Of a stretch of DNA of 64,000 nucleotides, positions 1 to 10,420 are shown piece by piece. The stretch's first letter is position 1, and each line of letters begins with the position of its first letter. Both the position numbers and the translations under genes were made by a program. The DNA is from Oreocharis arfaki. Lineage: Eukaryota; Chordata; Aves; Passeriformes; Paramythiidae. The stretch covers positions 1-64,000 of the forward strand of contig VZRR01008224.1 of assembly GCA_013398015.1 (NCBI GenBank). The letters run 5' to 3'. Below the pieces are notes generated by a model. That model saw nothing but the letters and a program-made list of their open reading frames with translations. It did no database searches and was not told the origin of the DNA.

Positions 1-480
1 CCCCACCCCGAGGCGGAGGTACAAGCTGCCAAAGGATGCCGCCCAGCGGCAGGCAGTGGTTGTGGGGGGAGGCAGCAGCAGCGGGTACGGAGAAAGAAAA
101 TAAAAGAGTAAAAAGACGGTCTCCGGGCGGGGGGGAGGACGGAGGCAGGTTGCAGCTGGAGCCGCTGGCCGCAGCCCAGCGCCCTTCGCTCAGACAGCGA
201 GGCGAAACACGCGCATGAATAACACCCCGTCGGATGGAAAGTTCCAGCCGACTGTAGGGCGCAGGAGCTCGGCACCCGCCGGAGGCGCCTGACCCGTGCC
301 AGCGCTGCGAGCGGGGATGCGCCCCAGCGGGGGAGCCAGGCGGGAGGCCGTGGTACCCCTCGCCGGGCCTTCCCGCGCCCCCGGGGAGGAGGGCCCCGGC
401 TGCATCTTTTCAACTTGGGCTTCGTGCATGCACCAGCGCTCCTGATGTGCCTCCGGCGCGCCCGCAAGGAAGCGACTGAG
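1..480. promoter_or_regulatory. SGK1: CpG-rich island at the window edge, upstream of SGK1
   Basis: This stretch is GC-rich with many CpG dinucleotides and ends near 480, where AT-rich sequence begins. In mammals SGK1 has several alternative promoters and first exons upstream of the standard one, so this island is a plausible site for one. I compared the short open frames here with the human alternative N-termini I remember and saw no convincing match, so no exon is called. The island may extend left of the window. Confidence 0.5.
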
Positions 481-795
481 CCATTAAATCCCTGGTACGC
501 TGTGTTCCCAAATGACCGTGTACAGTAAAAACAAAATCTGCAGAGCGGGGCTGTTTCCCCCCCCCCTTTTTTTTTTTTTATTTTTTTCCCCTCCGTTACT
601 GCGCTTGTCCAGCCCTCGGTCATCTCACCTTTTCTAGAAACAGACTTCTGCTCTCTCCTCCAAGTTAAGGGAACAGATTCTCCCTCCCCACCTCTTTGTT
701 TCCCTTTTTGGCATTATAAAAATACTTCTTTTTTTTTCCCCTTTCCTTTTAGTTATGTCCTAGCCAGGATCAGGGCAGTGCACAGAAGGGACATT

Positions 796-868
796 TGTTT
801 GTTTTACTGAAAACCGAGCAGGAAATTTTGTTCTTCTGAGTCACTGCGGCTCCTTCAGGGAAACGTCA
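796..868 (+). promoter_or_regulatory. SGK1: Composite GRE-like / AP-1 / CRE cluster upstream of SGK1
   Basis: Four motifs lie within about 75 bases. A forkhead-like TTGTTTGTTTTAC sits near 796. An imperfect glucocorticoid response element, AGGAAATTTTGTTCT, occupies 820-834 and has a perfect right half-site TGTTCT. A consensus AP-1 site TGAGTCA is at 837-843. A CRE core ACGTCA is at 863-868. SGK1 is a known immediate-early target of glucocorticoids. The mammalian promoter GRE, as I recall it, is AGGACAGAATGTTCT, which has the same layout. The motifs are visible; their function is inferred. Confidence 0.5.
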
Positions 869-1189
869 GCGTCCCTTATCGCCGCTCACCCGGTGCGACG
901 GCACCAAGAGCGGACGCAGGCTGCGGGGTGGTGGGGGGGACACCCACACTTTCGGAAGAGGTGGTCGTCCTAGAGACAGACCCAGATTTCAACTTTATAT
1001 AACCGTAAAATAAGTAGGGCCGGATTAAAAAAAAAGGAAAGAGGGAGAGAGAGAGAGACCCGGGGTTACGGGAGTTTGCTGTCAAGGGAAAAAATAAAAG
1101 GGATTTGATGCGTTTGCCTGTGGATGCTCGGCATCCTGAGGCAAGGTGCAGTGTGGGGTACTGGGGGGGGGCTCCCCTGAGGGTTGCGC

Positions 1190-1429
1190 CCAAGGTAGGG
1201 CGGTGGTAAAGGCAGCGACGATTGCCTTCCGCTCCCACCCTCGACGTTCCCCGAGGCGACCAGTGGCCGCCCCCCAAAGGACGTCGAGGGGGCGCGATCG
1301 TTCCCGCCCCGCCCCGGTCCCGCCCATCACCGCCGCCACTTAAACGCCGTCGGGTGCTGCGCCAAGTCAGTGCGGTGCTGGGAGCTGGTGGTGGTGTGCA
1401 CTTGCTGTTTGTCCCCCTCTCGCTCCAAA
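1190..1429 (+). promoter_or_regulatory. SGK1: SGK1 proximal promoter and 5' UTR
   Basis: GC-rich, CpG-rich sequence with CCCGCCCC-type GC boxes around 1302-1325 runs into the start codon. A weak TATA-like TTAAA near 1340 is well placed for a transcription start near 1370. A better TATA match, TATATAA at 996-1002, is about 430 bases before the ATG and may be unused or serve another transcript. The exact transcription start cannot be read from sequence. Confidence 0.5.
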
Positions 1430-1508
1430 ATGACCGTGAAAGCAGCTGAGGCGTCTGGTCCTACCTTGACTTACTCGAAGATGAGGGGGATGGTGGCCAT
1501 CCTCATCG
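1430..1508 (+). CDS. SGK1: SGK1 coding exon 1 (N-terminus, degradation motif)
   Basis: Starts at the ATG of MTVKAAEASG and ends at ATC G|gtgagc, a phase-1 donor. It encodes residues 1-26 and includes GMVAILI, the hydrophobic stretch that targets the mammalian protein for ER-associated degradation. It has one more residue than human near position 10. Confidence 0.96.
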
Positions 1509-4500
1509 GTGAGCGGCGTGGGGGCTTCTTCGAAGATACTCAAGGGGCTGTGATTTTCCTGTCAGGGTGGCTTAACGATTTTGTTTCTCCTTTCCTTTTA
1601 CTTTACAGCCTTCATGAAACAGAGAAGAATGGGACTAAACGACTTCATTCAGAAGATAGCCACCAACTCCTATGCATGCAAGCAGTAAGTATCAGAAATT
1701 TTGGGGGGGATTTCAGTCACAAATACCACTACGTATTGCGAGATCTAGTTTTAAAATAATGTTAGTTTACTGTAATGCCTCCGGCATGACTATTGGGGAA
1801 GAGTTAATTTGTCTTGTTGAGGTGTTGCTCACTTTGCAACGATCTCTGTGAGCTGGGTTTGGGACAGATAAGTCGGAGAAGGTTTCTAGGCACCCGTCCC
1901 TATTTTGTGCTGTACTTAGGGTATAAATAAATTTCTTTGTATCATGGAACTCACTGTCTATAGGAAAATTTTAGTCGTTAAATCGAATGGATTGTTTTGG
2001 TTGCCTTCTGTAGTAGGCGCAACCAGAACTCCTCTTCCACGATACGTGCTTGCCCTCTGGTGGAAAGATCTGGGTGCTGGTCCTGGCGACTCTCCTAATC
2101 ATGTGTGCTCTTATCCTTGCAGCCCTGAAGTTCAGTCTATCTTGAAAATCTCTCAGCCTCAAGAGCCTGAACTTATAAATGCTAATCCTTCTCCTCCGGT
2201 AAGTAGATTTTACTCAGTGTGACGTTTTTAGAACATCAATTCTGCCACTAATAGAAGTGTAGCAAAATTAGCATCATGAGTATTGCATTAGTTCAGCTCA
2301 TAGCACACTAAGGTAAACAAAAAAGAGTAATCACGTTAGACTGAAACTTTTCTGTTTCAAACATGAAGAAGAAATTTTTAAATTAGTTGTTATTTCATTA
2401 TGGAACGAGTCTAAGACTTCAACAAGAACTTCTAAGTAAGCTATGGTTGTTAGACACTTCTTAGGCAGTACCTATTAGTTTAAGATATCTGTTAAAAATC
2501 AAGTTTTAGTGGCAAGAAGAGTGTTAATCTGTATTTTCAAGATCACTTTATTTACCATTTTTAAAAAGAGAAATTGTTGAGACTCTCACTGCTGAACTGT
2601 TTTAATGTATGTGGTTTCTGTTTATTTTTCTAGCCCAGTCCTTCACAGCAGATCAATCTCGGCCCATCATCCAACCCACATGCCAAACCATCAGACTTCC
2701 ATTTCTTAAAAGTGATTGGAAAAGGCAGTTTTGGGAAGGTAAGCTTAACTTTTTCTTTTTTCTAAATTTTAATTTATTTACTCTTGAGCTCTTCTGTGAA
2801 ATACCAGAGAATAGGGTTTGTACTGCCTTTGGTGAATGGTGGTCACTTAAACCAAACCTGAGCACATCCTGCCACCCAGTGCAGGGAGAGGGAGTGGGAG
2901 CAGGGATGCTGCATTTGAATGAGTCATAAAAGAGCCAGGGAATTCAGTTCACTAAGGCTGTGAAGAATAGATATACTTTGCTTTTGGAAGAGAAAGAATC
3001 AAGACATAATATCTTTGGGCTAGATTGATCTGTCAGAATGGTAACAGTGTTAGGCATTTCCCGCAAAGGGCTTGCACATTCGACCAGAGAGGGATGTGGC
3101 AGTGCTCAGCAGTTAACGTGAAGGCTTGTTGGTGGTTGTGTTTACAAGTTATTCTGTATTTCAGTATTGCTCATTTCTGGAATTTTATGGACTTTCAGGT
3201 CCTCCTTGCACGGCATAAGGCAGAAGAGCAGTTCTACGCAGTTAAAGTCCTGCAGAAAAAAGCGATCCTGAAGAAGAAAGAGGTAAAGCTGTGTTTCATG
3301 ATACCATTGCAATGTCCATCAAATATATTTTTACTGCAACTACTAAGCAAGTGTACTAAACATTAATGATTTCTGATGCTTTCAGGAGAAACATATTATG
3401 TCAGAGCGCAATGTCTTGCTGAAAAATGTGAAACACCCCTTCCTGGTTGGGCTTCACTTTTCCTTCCAAACTGCAGACAAACTGTATTTTGTCCTGGACT
3501 ACATCAATGGTGGAGAGGTAAGCAGTGAAAAAAATTGAATAGTATTTCCTATCATGTGCGTGGTGGTAGCGTAGACATTTTCACCCTTCCTTTTAAATAC
3601 AAAAAGAGTTGCAAGGGGAGAAGTCAGGGGGGAGAAGTTACTAGATTAAATGTTTCTGCCTGCCAAGTTTTGAACTACTGAAGGATCGTTAGGCCATTTC
3701 CTGCTATTGTTCTCCCTTGCTATATATATTGAGTCTAATTAAGTGCATTGTTAACAGGCTTTGGCGCCGTTTACACAACTTTGTTCTCTCTGTCTCCTGT
3801 AGTTGTTCTACCATCTCCAGAGGGAGCGTTGCTTCCTGGAGCCGAGAGCCCGATTTTATGCTGCTGAAATTGCCAGTGCACTGGGCTATCTGCACTCCCT
3901 GAACATCGTTTATCGGTGAGCAGTCTTGTTCAGTGTGTTGTACAGAAAAAATATGTGCTTTCTTGAATAACCATTAAAAAGTTCAGCTCAGTAGGTGCTT
4001 GGAATTGCTTGTAATATTTTGTGGTGGCTTAGTAAACCTCTGTAAACATCTGAACCTAAAATATTCTCACTGCACCTCCTCTAACTAACGTTTATCTTCT
4101 TTCATCTCCTCCTACAGGGACTTGAAGCCAGAGAACATCCTGCTCGATTCACAGGGGCACATTGTCTTGACTGACTTTGGACTCTGCAAAGAAAACATAG
4201 AGCACAATGGCACGACCTCCACCTTCTGTGGCACACCAGAGGTACGGCCAGCCCTCAGCCCCCCACTCTCAGGGCAACAGCAAGAGCTGTTCTCGTCAGT
4301 GAAAGCTGACTTGTGCCATGTGTATGTACATCTGGTTAGATGAGCAGGGCCTTCTAATACAGGGCTGCCAGTGAGGACATGTAAGACACATGGAGCTTGC
4401 TGAGCAGGAGAGAGCAGCTCTCAAGCCATCTGCCTGTTTGTAAAAATCTTGTAGCTTTTGTTTAGCTTAGGTATTGCTGGGATTCAGTAAGCCGCTTTCA

Positions 4501-6030
4501 TTCAAGAATGGGTAGGCTTTCCTGATTGTAAAGATCCCTGTGGCTCACATGGCTCTCTCCCTTCTCTTACACAGTATCTTGCTCCTGAAGTTCTCCATAA
4601 GCAGCCCTATGACCGGACTGTGGACTGGTGGTGCCTTGGAGCAGTCCTGTATGAGATGCTTTATGGCTTGGTAAGCAACGAATCCTTCCTGACAGATCAA
4701 GCTAGCTTACTTGACCTTTCCCCACGAGAAACCCCATGCCTGCCTGTCAGCCTCATGAACTTCTCCGTTTCTGCTTCCCACAGCCACCTTTCTACAGCAG
4801 GAACACTGCAGAAATGTACGACAATATCTTGAACAAACCCTTGCAGCTGAAGCCAAATATTACCAACTCAGCTCGACATCTCCTGGAAGGCCTCTTGCAG
4901 AAGGACAGGACAAAGAGACTTGGTGCCAAGGAGGACTTTGTAAGTGCAAACTGGCCAGTTTGCATGCACGTGCAGTGCGGGAGGATGACTGGGCCGTACT
5001 GTTTACATTAGCTTGGGTCTGAATTAATCTATTTTTCTCTCTTAACAGATGGAGATTAAGAATCACATCTTCTTCTCTCCAATTAACTGGGATGATCTCA
5101 TTAATAAGAAGATTACACCCCCTTTTAACCCAAATGTGGTACGTATCACTTCTAATTATAGAGTGCATGGAGAGTGTCTTTTTACCCCTTGTCTTTGTGG
5201 GCTGCCCAGGAGCCACGCGCAAGTGGCCAGACAGCTGTGTTTGGGGAGTGCAACTTTCCTTCCCCTGTGTCTGTCCAAACAAAGTTAAAAATAAGTGGTA
5301 ATTTACTTTTTGCTGATGATCCATCTGAATTTAGCTGGGTTTTTTGTTGTCTCACATGCTTCATTTGCATAGCAATTTTAAAATAATCCCCAGCCTCCCC
5401 ATTTTACCAAAGGGGAAGTTAAGGTATAGAGAGCAAGTAGTTTCCCTCGGGCACAGTTACATTTGGCTTGTCAGATACTAACATGTAAAGTGAGGAATCA
5501 GGTTGTGGAAGTTGTTCTCCATCGTTTCCTGAGCATTTTATAAACTACATTTAATAACTAGGAGATCAAAGTCCTCCCCTGCAAACTGCTGTGTGGCAGA
5601 GTGGCATGTTTGCATTTGGCTTCTGTTGCATGAGCTTAGTGGGAGTGTAGCCATACTAAATTGAATCATTTTGTTTTTAGTGAGACAGTGTGCAACAGGA
5701 TACAAAATAAAGGTCAAACTAAAACTGTCAAAGGCTGCTAAACAGTGGGCTTGAGGTGATAACACTGTGAGTGTCCACACAAGGGTGCTTGTCTCCATAC
5801 TGAATTGAACTGCACACTCTCAAAATATTTTGGTCTAAATTCCTCTTCTGCCCTTTCCACAGAGTGGCCCCAGTGACCTGCGACACTTTGATCCGGAGTT
5901 TACAGATGAGCCAGTCCCTAACTCCATCGGCCAGTCCCCAGACAGCATCCTCATCACCGCCAGCGTCAAAGAAGCCGCTGAGGCTTTTTTGGGCTTCTCG
6001 TATGCCCCACCTGTGGACTCTTTCTTGTGA
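1430..6030 (+). CDS. SGK1: Serum/glucocorticoid-regulated kinase 1, complete 12-exon coding region
   Basis: SGK1 is an AGC-family Ser/Thr kinase acting downstream of PI3K, PDK1 and mTORC2. It raises surface levels of ion channels and transporters, partly by phosphorylating NEDD4-2. Coding exons are 1430-1508, 1609-1684, 2123-2198, 2634-2738, 3199-3282, 3386-3517, 3803-3915, 4118-4241, 4575-4670, 4784-4939, 5049-5138 and 5863-6030. They join in frame to 432 residues (human 431), all with GT-AG introns. Visible motifs are the N-terminal degradation motif GMVAILI (20-26), glycine loop GKGSFGKV (106-113), catalytic Lys128, DLKPEN from Asp223, DFG from Asp241, activation-loop Thr257, the PPFY motif (296-299) that binds NEDD4-type WW domains, and hydrophobic-motif Ser423 in FLGFSY. 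The introns are short (about 0.1-0.7 kb), so the gene is compact. Every key residue is present and no disruption is seen. The start matches the standard mammalian MTVK form. Confidence 0.98.
1609..1684 (+). CDS. SGK1: SGK1 coding exon 2
   Basis: The acceptor is tttacag|CC and the donor CA|gtaagt. It encodes AFMKQRRMGLNDFIQKIA and following residues, the segment shared by all mammalian SGK1 isoforms, so any alternative first exon would splice here. Length is 76 bases. Confidence 0.96.
2123..2198 (+). CDS. SGK1: SGK1 coding exon 3 (linker)
   Basis: The acceptor is ccttgcag|C and the donor CCTCCG|gtaagt. The 76 bases encode HPEVQSILKISQPQEPELIN and a proline-rich linker before the kinase domain (residues 52-77). 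Confidence 0.95.
2634..2738 (+). CDS. SGK1: SGK1 coding exon 4 (start of kinase domain, glycine loop)
   Basis: The acceptor is tttctag|CCC and the donor GGGAAG|gtaagc. Its 35 codons run from the proline/serine linker into DFHFLKVIGKGSFGK, the nucleotide-binding glycine-rich loop. Confidence 0.97.
3199..3282 (+). CDS. SGK1: SGK1 coding exon 5 (catalytic lysine)
   Basis: The acceptor is ctttcag|GTC and the donor GAG|gtaaag. Its 28 codons include FYAVKVLQKKAIL with the ATP-anchoring Lys128, then a lysine-rich KKKE stretch that serves as a nuclear-import region in mammals. Confidence 0.97.
3386..3517 (+). CDS. SGK1: SGK1 coding exon 6 (helix C and hinge)
   Basis: The acceptor is tttcag|GAG and the donor GGAGAG|gtaagc. 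Its 44 codons start EKHIMSERNVLLKNVKHPFL, with the helix-C glutamate, and end YFVLDYINGGE, the hinge region. Confidence 0.97.
3803..3915 (+). CDS. SGK1: SGK1 coding exon 7
   Basis: The acceptor is cctgtag|TTG and the donor TATCG|gtgagc. It encodes LFYHLQRERCFLEPRARFYA through LHSLNIVY and splits the Arg codon directly before the catalytic aspartate. Length is 113 bases. Confidence 0.97.
4118..4241 (+). CDS. SGK1: SGK1 coding exon 8 (catalytic loop, DFG, activation loop)
   Basis: The acceptor is cctacag|GGAC and the donor CCAGAG|gtacgg. It carries DLKPEN (Asp223 catalytic base), LTDFGLCKE (Asp241 binds magnesium) and TTSTFCGTPE, with Thr257 as the expected PDK1 phosphorylation site. Confidence 0.98.
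4575..4670 (+). CDS. SGK1: SGK1 coding exon 9
   Basis: The acceptor is ttacacag|TAT and the donor GGCTTG|gtaagc. Its 32 codons encode YLAPEVLHKQPYDRTVDWWC and GAVLYEMLYGL, the APE motif and helix F of the C-lobe. Confidence 0.97.
4784..4939 (+). CDS. SGK1: SGK1 coding exon 10 (PPFY motif)
   Basis: The acceptor is cccacag|CCA and the donor GACTTT|gtaagt. It opens with PPFYSRNTAEMYDNIL, whose PPFY matches the PPxY type recognised by NEDD4-family ligases, and ends in KDRTKRLGAKEDF. It has 52 codons. Confidence 0.97.
5049..5138 (+). CDS. SGK1: SGK1 coding exon 11
   Basis: The acceptor is cttaacag|ATG and the donor AATGTG|gtacgt. Its 30 codons encode MEIKNHIFFSPINWDDLINK then KITPPFNPNV, the end of the kinase domain and the start of the AGC C-terminal tail. 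The internal ATG is not a start. Confidence 0.97.
5863..6030 (+). CDS. SGK1: SGK1 coding exon 12 (C-tail, hydrophobic motif, stop)
   Basis: The acceptor is tttccacag|AGT and the stop TGA is at 6028-6030. It encodes the turn-motif region (IGQSPDS) and the hydrophobic motif FLGFSYAPP with Ser423, the expected mTORC2 site. Upstream intron 11 (5139-5862) is the gene's longest intron, and I see nothing else in it. Confidence 0.98.
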   Translation, partial: SGPSDLRHFDPEFTDEPVPNSIGQSPDSILITASVKEAAEAFLGFSYAPPVDSFL

Positions 6031-6819
6031 ACGTTTTTGTTTTATTCTTTTTTAATAATAATAACAACTATTATTTTTATTTTTTGTTTGGCCTTCTGGT
6101 GGAACTGCCAGTTGACCAGTCACCTTGAAAGAGAATTTGCACATTTCCACCATGGCAGCTTTGCAGCCTTAATTTCAACAACACTGTTTGCTGGAAGCTT
6201 TTTTGAAGAGCACATCACTCTCTAAATGAGCTTTACAGGCTTTTCATTTCCATTTGTTCTTCCCCCAAAGTGGTGCTGTCTCCTTGTGAAAGAAAAAACA
6301 GAGTGACTGCTGCCATAGACTGCTACGGCAGATCGTAGGAGTAAGAACAAGCTGTTTTGTAATCGTGCTCGAAAAGCCTTGCCTGAAGATCTATCTGAAC
6401 GTGATAAGGATTTTATGAAATGTGCCTTTTATTCTGATGAGATCTTGTGAGCTCCAAAGCTTTCCCTGTTGCAGAGTGTGTTTCTCAGTTCATTTATGTG
6501 GGTTTACTATGTGAACAAATGGTATGCGTGTGGTCTGCGTACTACAGATGGACTTAGTTTAAAGCATCAGTGTGACACTTGCAGGATACCACAATGTGGG
6601 GCATTGTTTGTTTCTTCCATATTTGGAAGATAAATTAAGTGTAATTTTGAAATTTCTTTTGTAAATCTATACTGTCAACTAAAATTATTGAAATGGGCTC
6701 ACAATTACTTGTATCCAAATGCTTGAAGAAAGCATTGCTGCTATGAAAAAAGATTTCTATTTTTAGAAAGGGTTTTTATGGACCAAAATGCCCCAGCTGC
6801 AGTCGGTCAAAGCGGTTGG

Positions 6820-6871
6820 TTTTTTTTTCTTTTTTTTCTTTTTTTTTCCCTTTCTTTTCTTTTTTTTTTTC
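6820..6871 (+). repeat. T-rich low-complexity tract in the SGK1 3' UTR
   Basis: Runs of 8-10 T separated by single C or CCC. A single ambiguous base follows at 6898, so length and base calls here may be unreliable. Confidence 0.9.
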
Positions 6872-7199
6872 TGAAATAGCAGCTATTGAGGCTATGCNAT
6901 ATCATCTGTAAAATGGGCATTATTTATGGTCTTGGGGTTTGAGGGATTTTCATTCCTGATTGTATGTATTGTAAAAAAGATCTGTACATTCAGTTGTAAC
7001 TCTAGATGTATATTTAAACTTACAGACTTACTTGTAATGTATACCATCATCGTAATGTAATATAATTAACATGGTTATATGTATCATTTTTTTTTGGTGA
7101 CCAGACCCATTGGTTTGCAGTAAAATCGAAAAATACTTCCATAAACTCTGTCTTATTTTAAAACAAAGGTTTTACCAAGATTTAAAAAAAAAAATTTAA

Positions 7200-7205
7200 A
7201 ATAAA
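7200..7205 (+). terminator. SGK1: Polyadenylation signal of SGK1
   Basis: Canonical AATAAA, followed about 35 bases later by a GT-rich stretch (GGTGTGTGATGG at 7241-7252) of the downstream-element type. It is the only canonical hexamer I noticed in the 1.2 kb after the stop codon. Confidence 0.75.
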
Positions 7206-7220
7206 TCCAAGCTGCCAATC

Positions 7221-10084
7221 AGCTAAGATAACTTTACTTAGGTGTGTGATGGTTATTCCATCAAACTGCACCCATAGACGTCTCACCATGGATACAACTT
7301 GGCAAGGCACAAGGGTACAACTGGGGGTGTTAAGAGAGGTTGTGTATCAGTGTGGGTGTTCTTACGTGGTACAAATGCTCCCACTTCCACAAAATCAGTT
7401 TCTCTGCCACTAGCAAAGTGAAGGTACTACTCTCTGGTGTGGACTTGAATCAGGTCCTTGGGTAACAAAGACAGGAGCTGTTTAAAAATGTGTTGCAGAC
7501 CTACACTAGAAATAGGCTATTGTGAGGCTGATCATCCTGGAGCATGAAACACTGCTGCTGTGATGTGGGGCAGTTCACTGTACCCCGAATTTACCAGTGT
7601 CCCAAAATCTATTCAGGAGATGGGTTTCACTCGCTGATTGTATGCTTGCAGATGGGGTGAAACTGACTATTCATCTGAAACTATTAAATAGTTTTTTATT
7701 ACTGAGTACTATTACCAGATAGCCTTCAAGAGGGACTTCTGGCCAAGAAGAAAGATAACCACTTCTTCTGGGGTGATCCTATTCAGTTTCCTTTGTGTGG
7801 TGATGGTTGGCTTTCTTTGAGGAACTGAGCATCTGCACCTTATTTACAGCTCCCGTTATCCACTGGGTACTGCAGTTGCTGGTCTTAGCAATGCTGAGAG
7901 TCCAGATGAGCAGTTGCTGAGAAGTTGGACAGTCAAATGTTGCTCAGGCTGCTGTGATAACAGCAGTGTAAGCAAGTCTCTATTAGGGGTGGTATTTCTG
8001 TTCATTACATTTCTGAGATAAAAGCCTGCAGTAATTTTCCATCTTTTATTATCTGCTGGATGTAGGAACAGAAAAACGTGTATGGCTTCAGCTATAAACT
8101 GTTTCTGGGAGACCACACTCAGAGCTGAAAATGCTAATTTATAGCAGCCAAGAAGCCTTTCAGATCCCGTTATTATCTGAAAGAGATTCAGTCACCTCCC
8201 CCTCAAACTCCCAACAAACTCCCAAATTCATGCATTCAATAACTCTTTGAATAGTGTACTGACAGGCTCTGCAAAGTCTTCCACTGCTATAATGCTCCTG
8301 AAACATCTTTTGTGCCGATGACTTGTAGGCTAGAGATGTTAAAATATATAGTGCTAATTTGTCTCTACAGAAAATGAAACTGCACTTGCTAAGCAACGAA
8401 GCTGTGCATACACATTATCTTTGCCTCACATTTCCCAGTCATGAGCAAGGTGCTGCGTGCAGATACACGAGCAGAGAACTGCAGCCCCAGGGTAACAGAA
8501 CATTAAATACCGCCTATCGTTTTTAAGGAAAAAACCTGCTGGAGTAATTAATAATGAAGAAGTATAAAACTTCAGTGACTCAAAGGTGTACATCGTGTGC
8601 TTTTCTTCTCTGCCAAGATGTAGGGTATTATTTTAATGGGTTCCTTTTAAAAAACAATGTCTGATTGTAATTCTAACTGTTCTACCATGCGTAGGCTTAT
8701 TATGCTGCTGCTGCTTTCTGCAAAAGTCTGCAACTGCTAGCAATGAATATTCAACACATGCTGCCTCAATTGTTTGGTGTAGAAAAGGGGAAAAAGTTGT
8801 CCATGATTTTAATCTTGCTGATTTTAACGTATTACAGTCACACCTGTAGAGAGAATCTGTGGAAGTTAGCTAGGTTTTGGGTTTGTCGGTTGGTTTGTTT
8901 TACAGAATTCTGTGTTATCAGGTCTGTATTTCCTTTAGAGAAGTCTCTGCTCTGGGAAGCAAAGGGCTAGGGCTCCTGACAGGTGACATAGGAATTCTGT
9001 GTTATTTTGACAAAGAGCTGAATCTGTGGTTTAATTTCACTCATTTATAAAATGGAAGTAGTCATCCACACTTTCTGCTGGTGGCAGTGTTGTAACCACC
9101 ACCAGCTTGGATACTTTTATTTAGCAGAACGGTCAATGCAACAAAACTTAAAACACTTATTATATTGTATTCTGCATGGCAAGCATGCTTGGGCTTTCAT
9201 ATGCTCTTTGAGTGGAGTGTACTGGTAATACATGCAAAAACATTTAAATACGTAAACGCAGACATCTCACGTGGTTTCGTATGCGTTACTTATCTTTGTG
9301 TACCATAGGCCATGAACCGTTTCACGAGCCTTAGGGAGATAAGAGAAACTTCTTAGTGACTATTTTTCTTGTGCTCCTTGTACTCAGCAGGCTGGAGGAC
9401 AGACAGGATCATAAGCAAATTAAGCAGGAGGTTCCTGTCTTTCCCCCAAAAGACGCTTAAAAAGTAGTTTATGCCCACCCTCTGTACACTTATAAAGAGT
9501 CTGGAGAAATTAATGAAGAAATCCGAGTTTCTAGTACAGCCTTGCACTTCCAGTGAAACATTTCTACACACAGGTGCTAAAAATGACGGACGCTGCTCAG
9601 AAAAGTGCTTTGGCTAGTGGCCCTAAATCATCATCTTACCTGGGGTACCTTAAAGTAGGGGATATGAATCTGGGCCCATCTGGACTCTTCTAAGAAGAGA
9701 AATGAAATATTGCACAACTTTATGCTCCTATTTAACTGCAGCTGCCAGAGCTACAGATGTTTATGTGATACCACGTGGCTGTAGTTGCCCCAGTAGGGCT
9801 GGTACGACAGCTTACAGTAAAGAAGGTTTCTGATGCTCTCTGCAGTTACAGCTTCTGCTACGAAGGCCTACATTTCAAGATCGGGATGAAATTTTCCATG
9901 CTGGCTAGAAATGATTACGGAAAGTTCCTGCAAAAATGCTTCCAAAACTTTCCCAAACAATTAATAAAGATATGTGTTGCATTTATGTTTTGGGTCAGAC
10001 ACAATTTGTCCAGCAGACTGCTCGAGAGTCAGGTCAGGCTCGGAATGAAAGGTCTCTTCTTTCAGAGACTGAAATGTGGTACTT
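7221..10084. other. Intergenic DNA, no gene recognised
   Basis: AT-rich sequence downstream of SGK1. Only short open frames are present, none resembling a protein I know, and no clear interspersed repeat stands out. Confidence 0.6.
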
Positions 10085-10420
10085 GAGGCTTTCCTGCACA
10101 GGTGCGGGCGCTGCAGTGACAGCGTGTGGTCCCCATGCGTGTCTGTTCGGTCACCTGCAGCTCTGCGTGTTTGCAAGCCCCAGAGGGAGCGGGGCCGTGC
10201 TGTTTGCTCGGTGTGCCCCGCGCCGCCGGCCCGGGCCGAGGGTGACACCCGGCGGTGCCGCCGGGCAGCGCTCCGCTCCCGCTGGGAAAGGGAGACGCTG
10301 CGGAGCGTGGGTGGGTCGGTGCCACAGCTCCGCAACAGGAGGGCGTGGGAGACGGCGCGGCTGGGAAATGGTGCCCTCCTCCTGCACCTGCATGAGCCAC
10401 GTTCCAGCTGCGGCTGAGAG
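10085..10420. promoter_or_regulatory. Isolated CpG-rich island between SGK1 and SLC2A12
   Basis: About 340 bases of sharply higher GC and CpG density, with a core near 10190-10345 (runs such as CCCCGCGCCGCCGGCCCGGG), sit inside AT-rich intergenic DNA. Overlapping open frames on both strands are a side effect of the GC content. It could be a distal promoter, an enhancer, or the first exon of an unannotated non-coding RNA. Nothing in the sequence decides among these. Confidence 0.45.

Larger units (their letters stand above)
6031..7220 (+). other. SGK1: SGK1 3' UTR
   Basis: About 1.2 kb of AT-rich sequence lies between the stop codon and the AATAAA at 7200. It has ATTTA pentamers (near 6492) and TTATTTATG at 6920-6928, close to the nonamer of AU-rich instability elements, which fits the short-lived SGK1 mRNA known in mammals. 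It also holds a T-rich tract and one ambiguous base (6898). Confidence 0.8.

Noticed and set aside
996..1002. TATATAA as the main SGK1 TATA box
   Set aside because: It lies about 430 bases before the ATG, while the mammalian SGK1 5' UTR is short; the GC-rich region nearer the ATG is the better promoter candidate.
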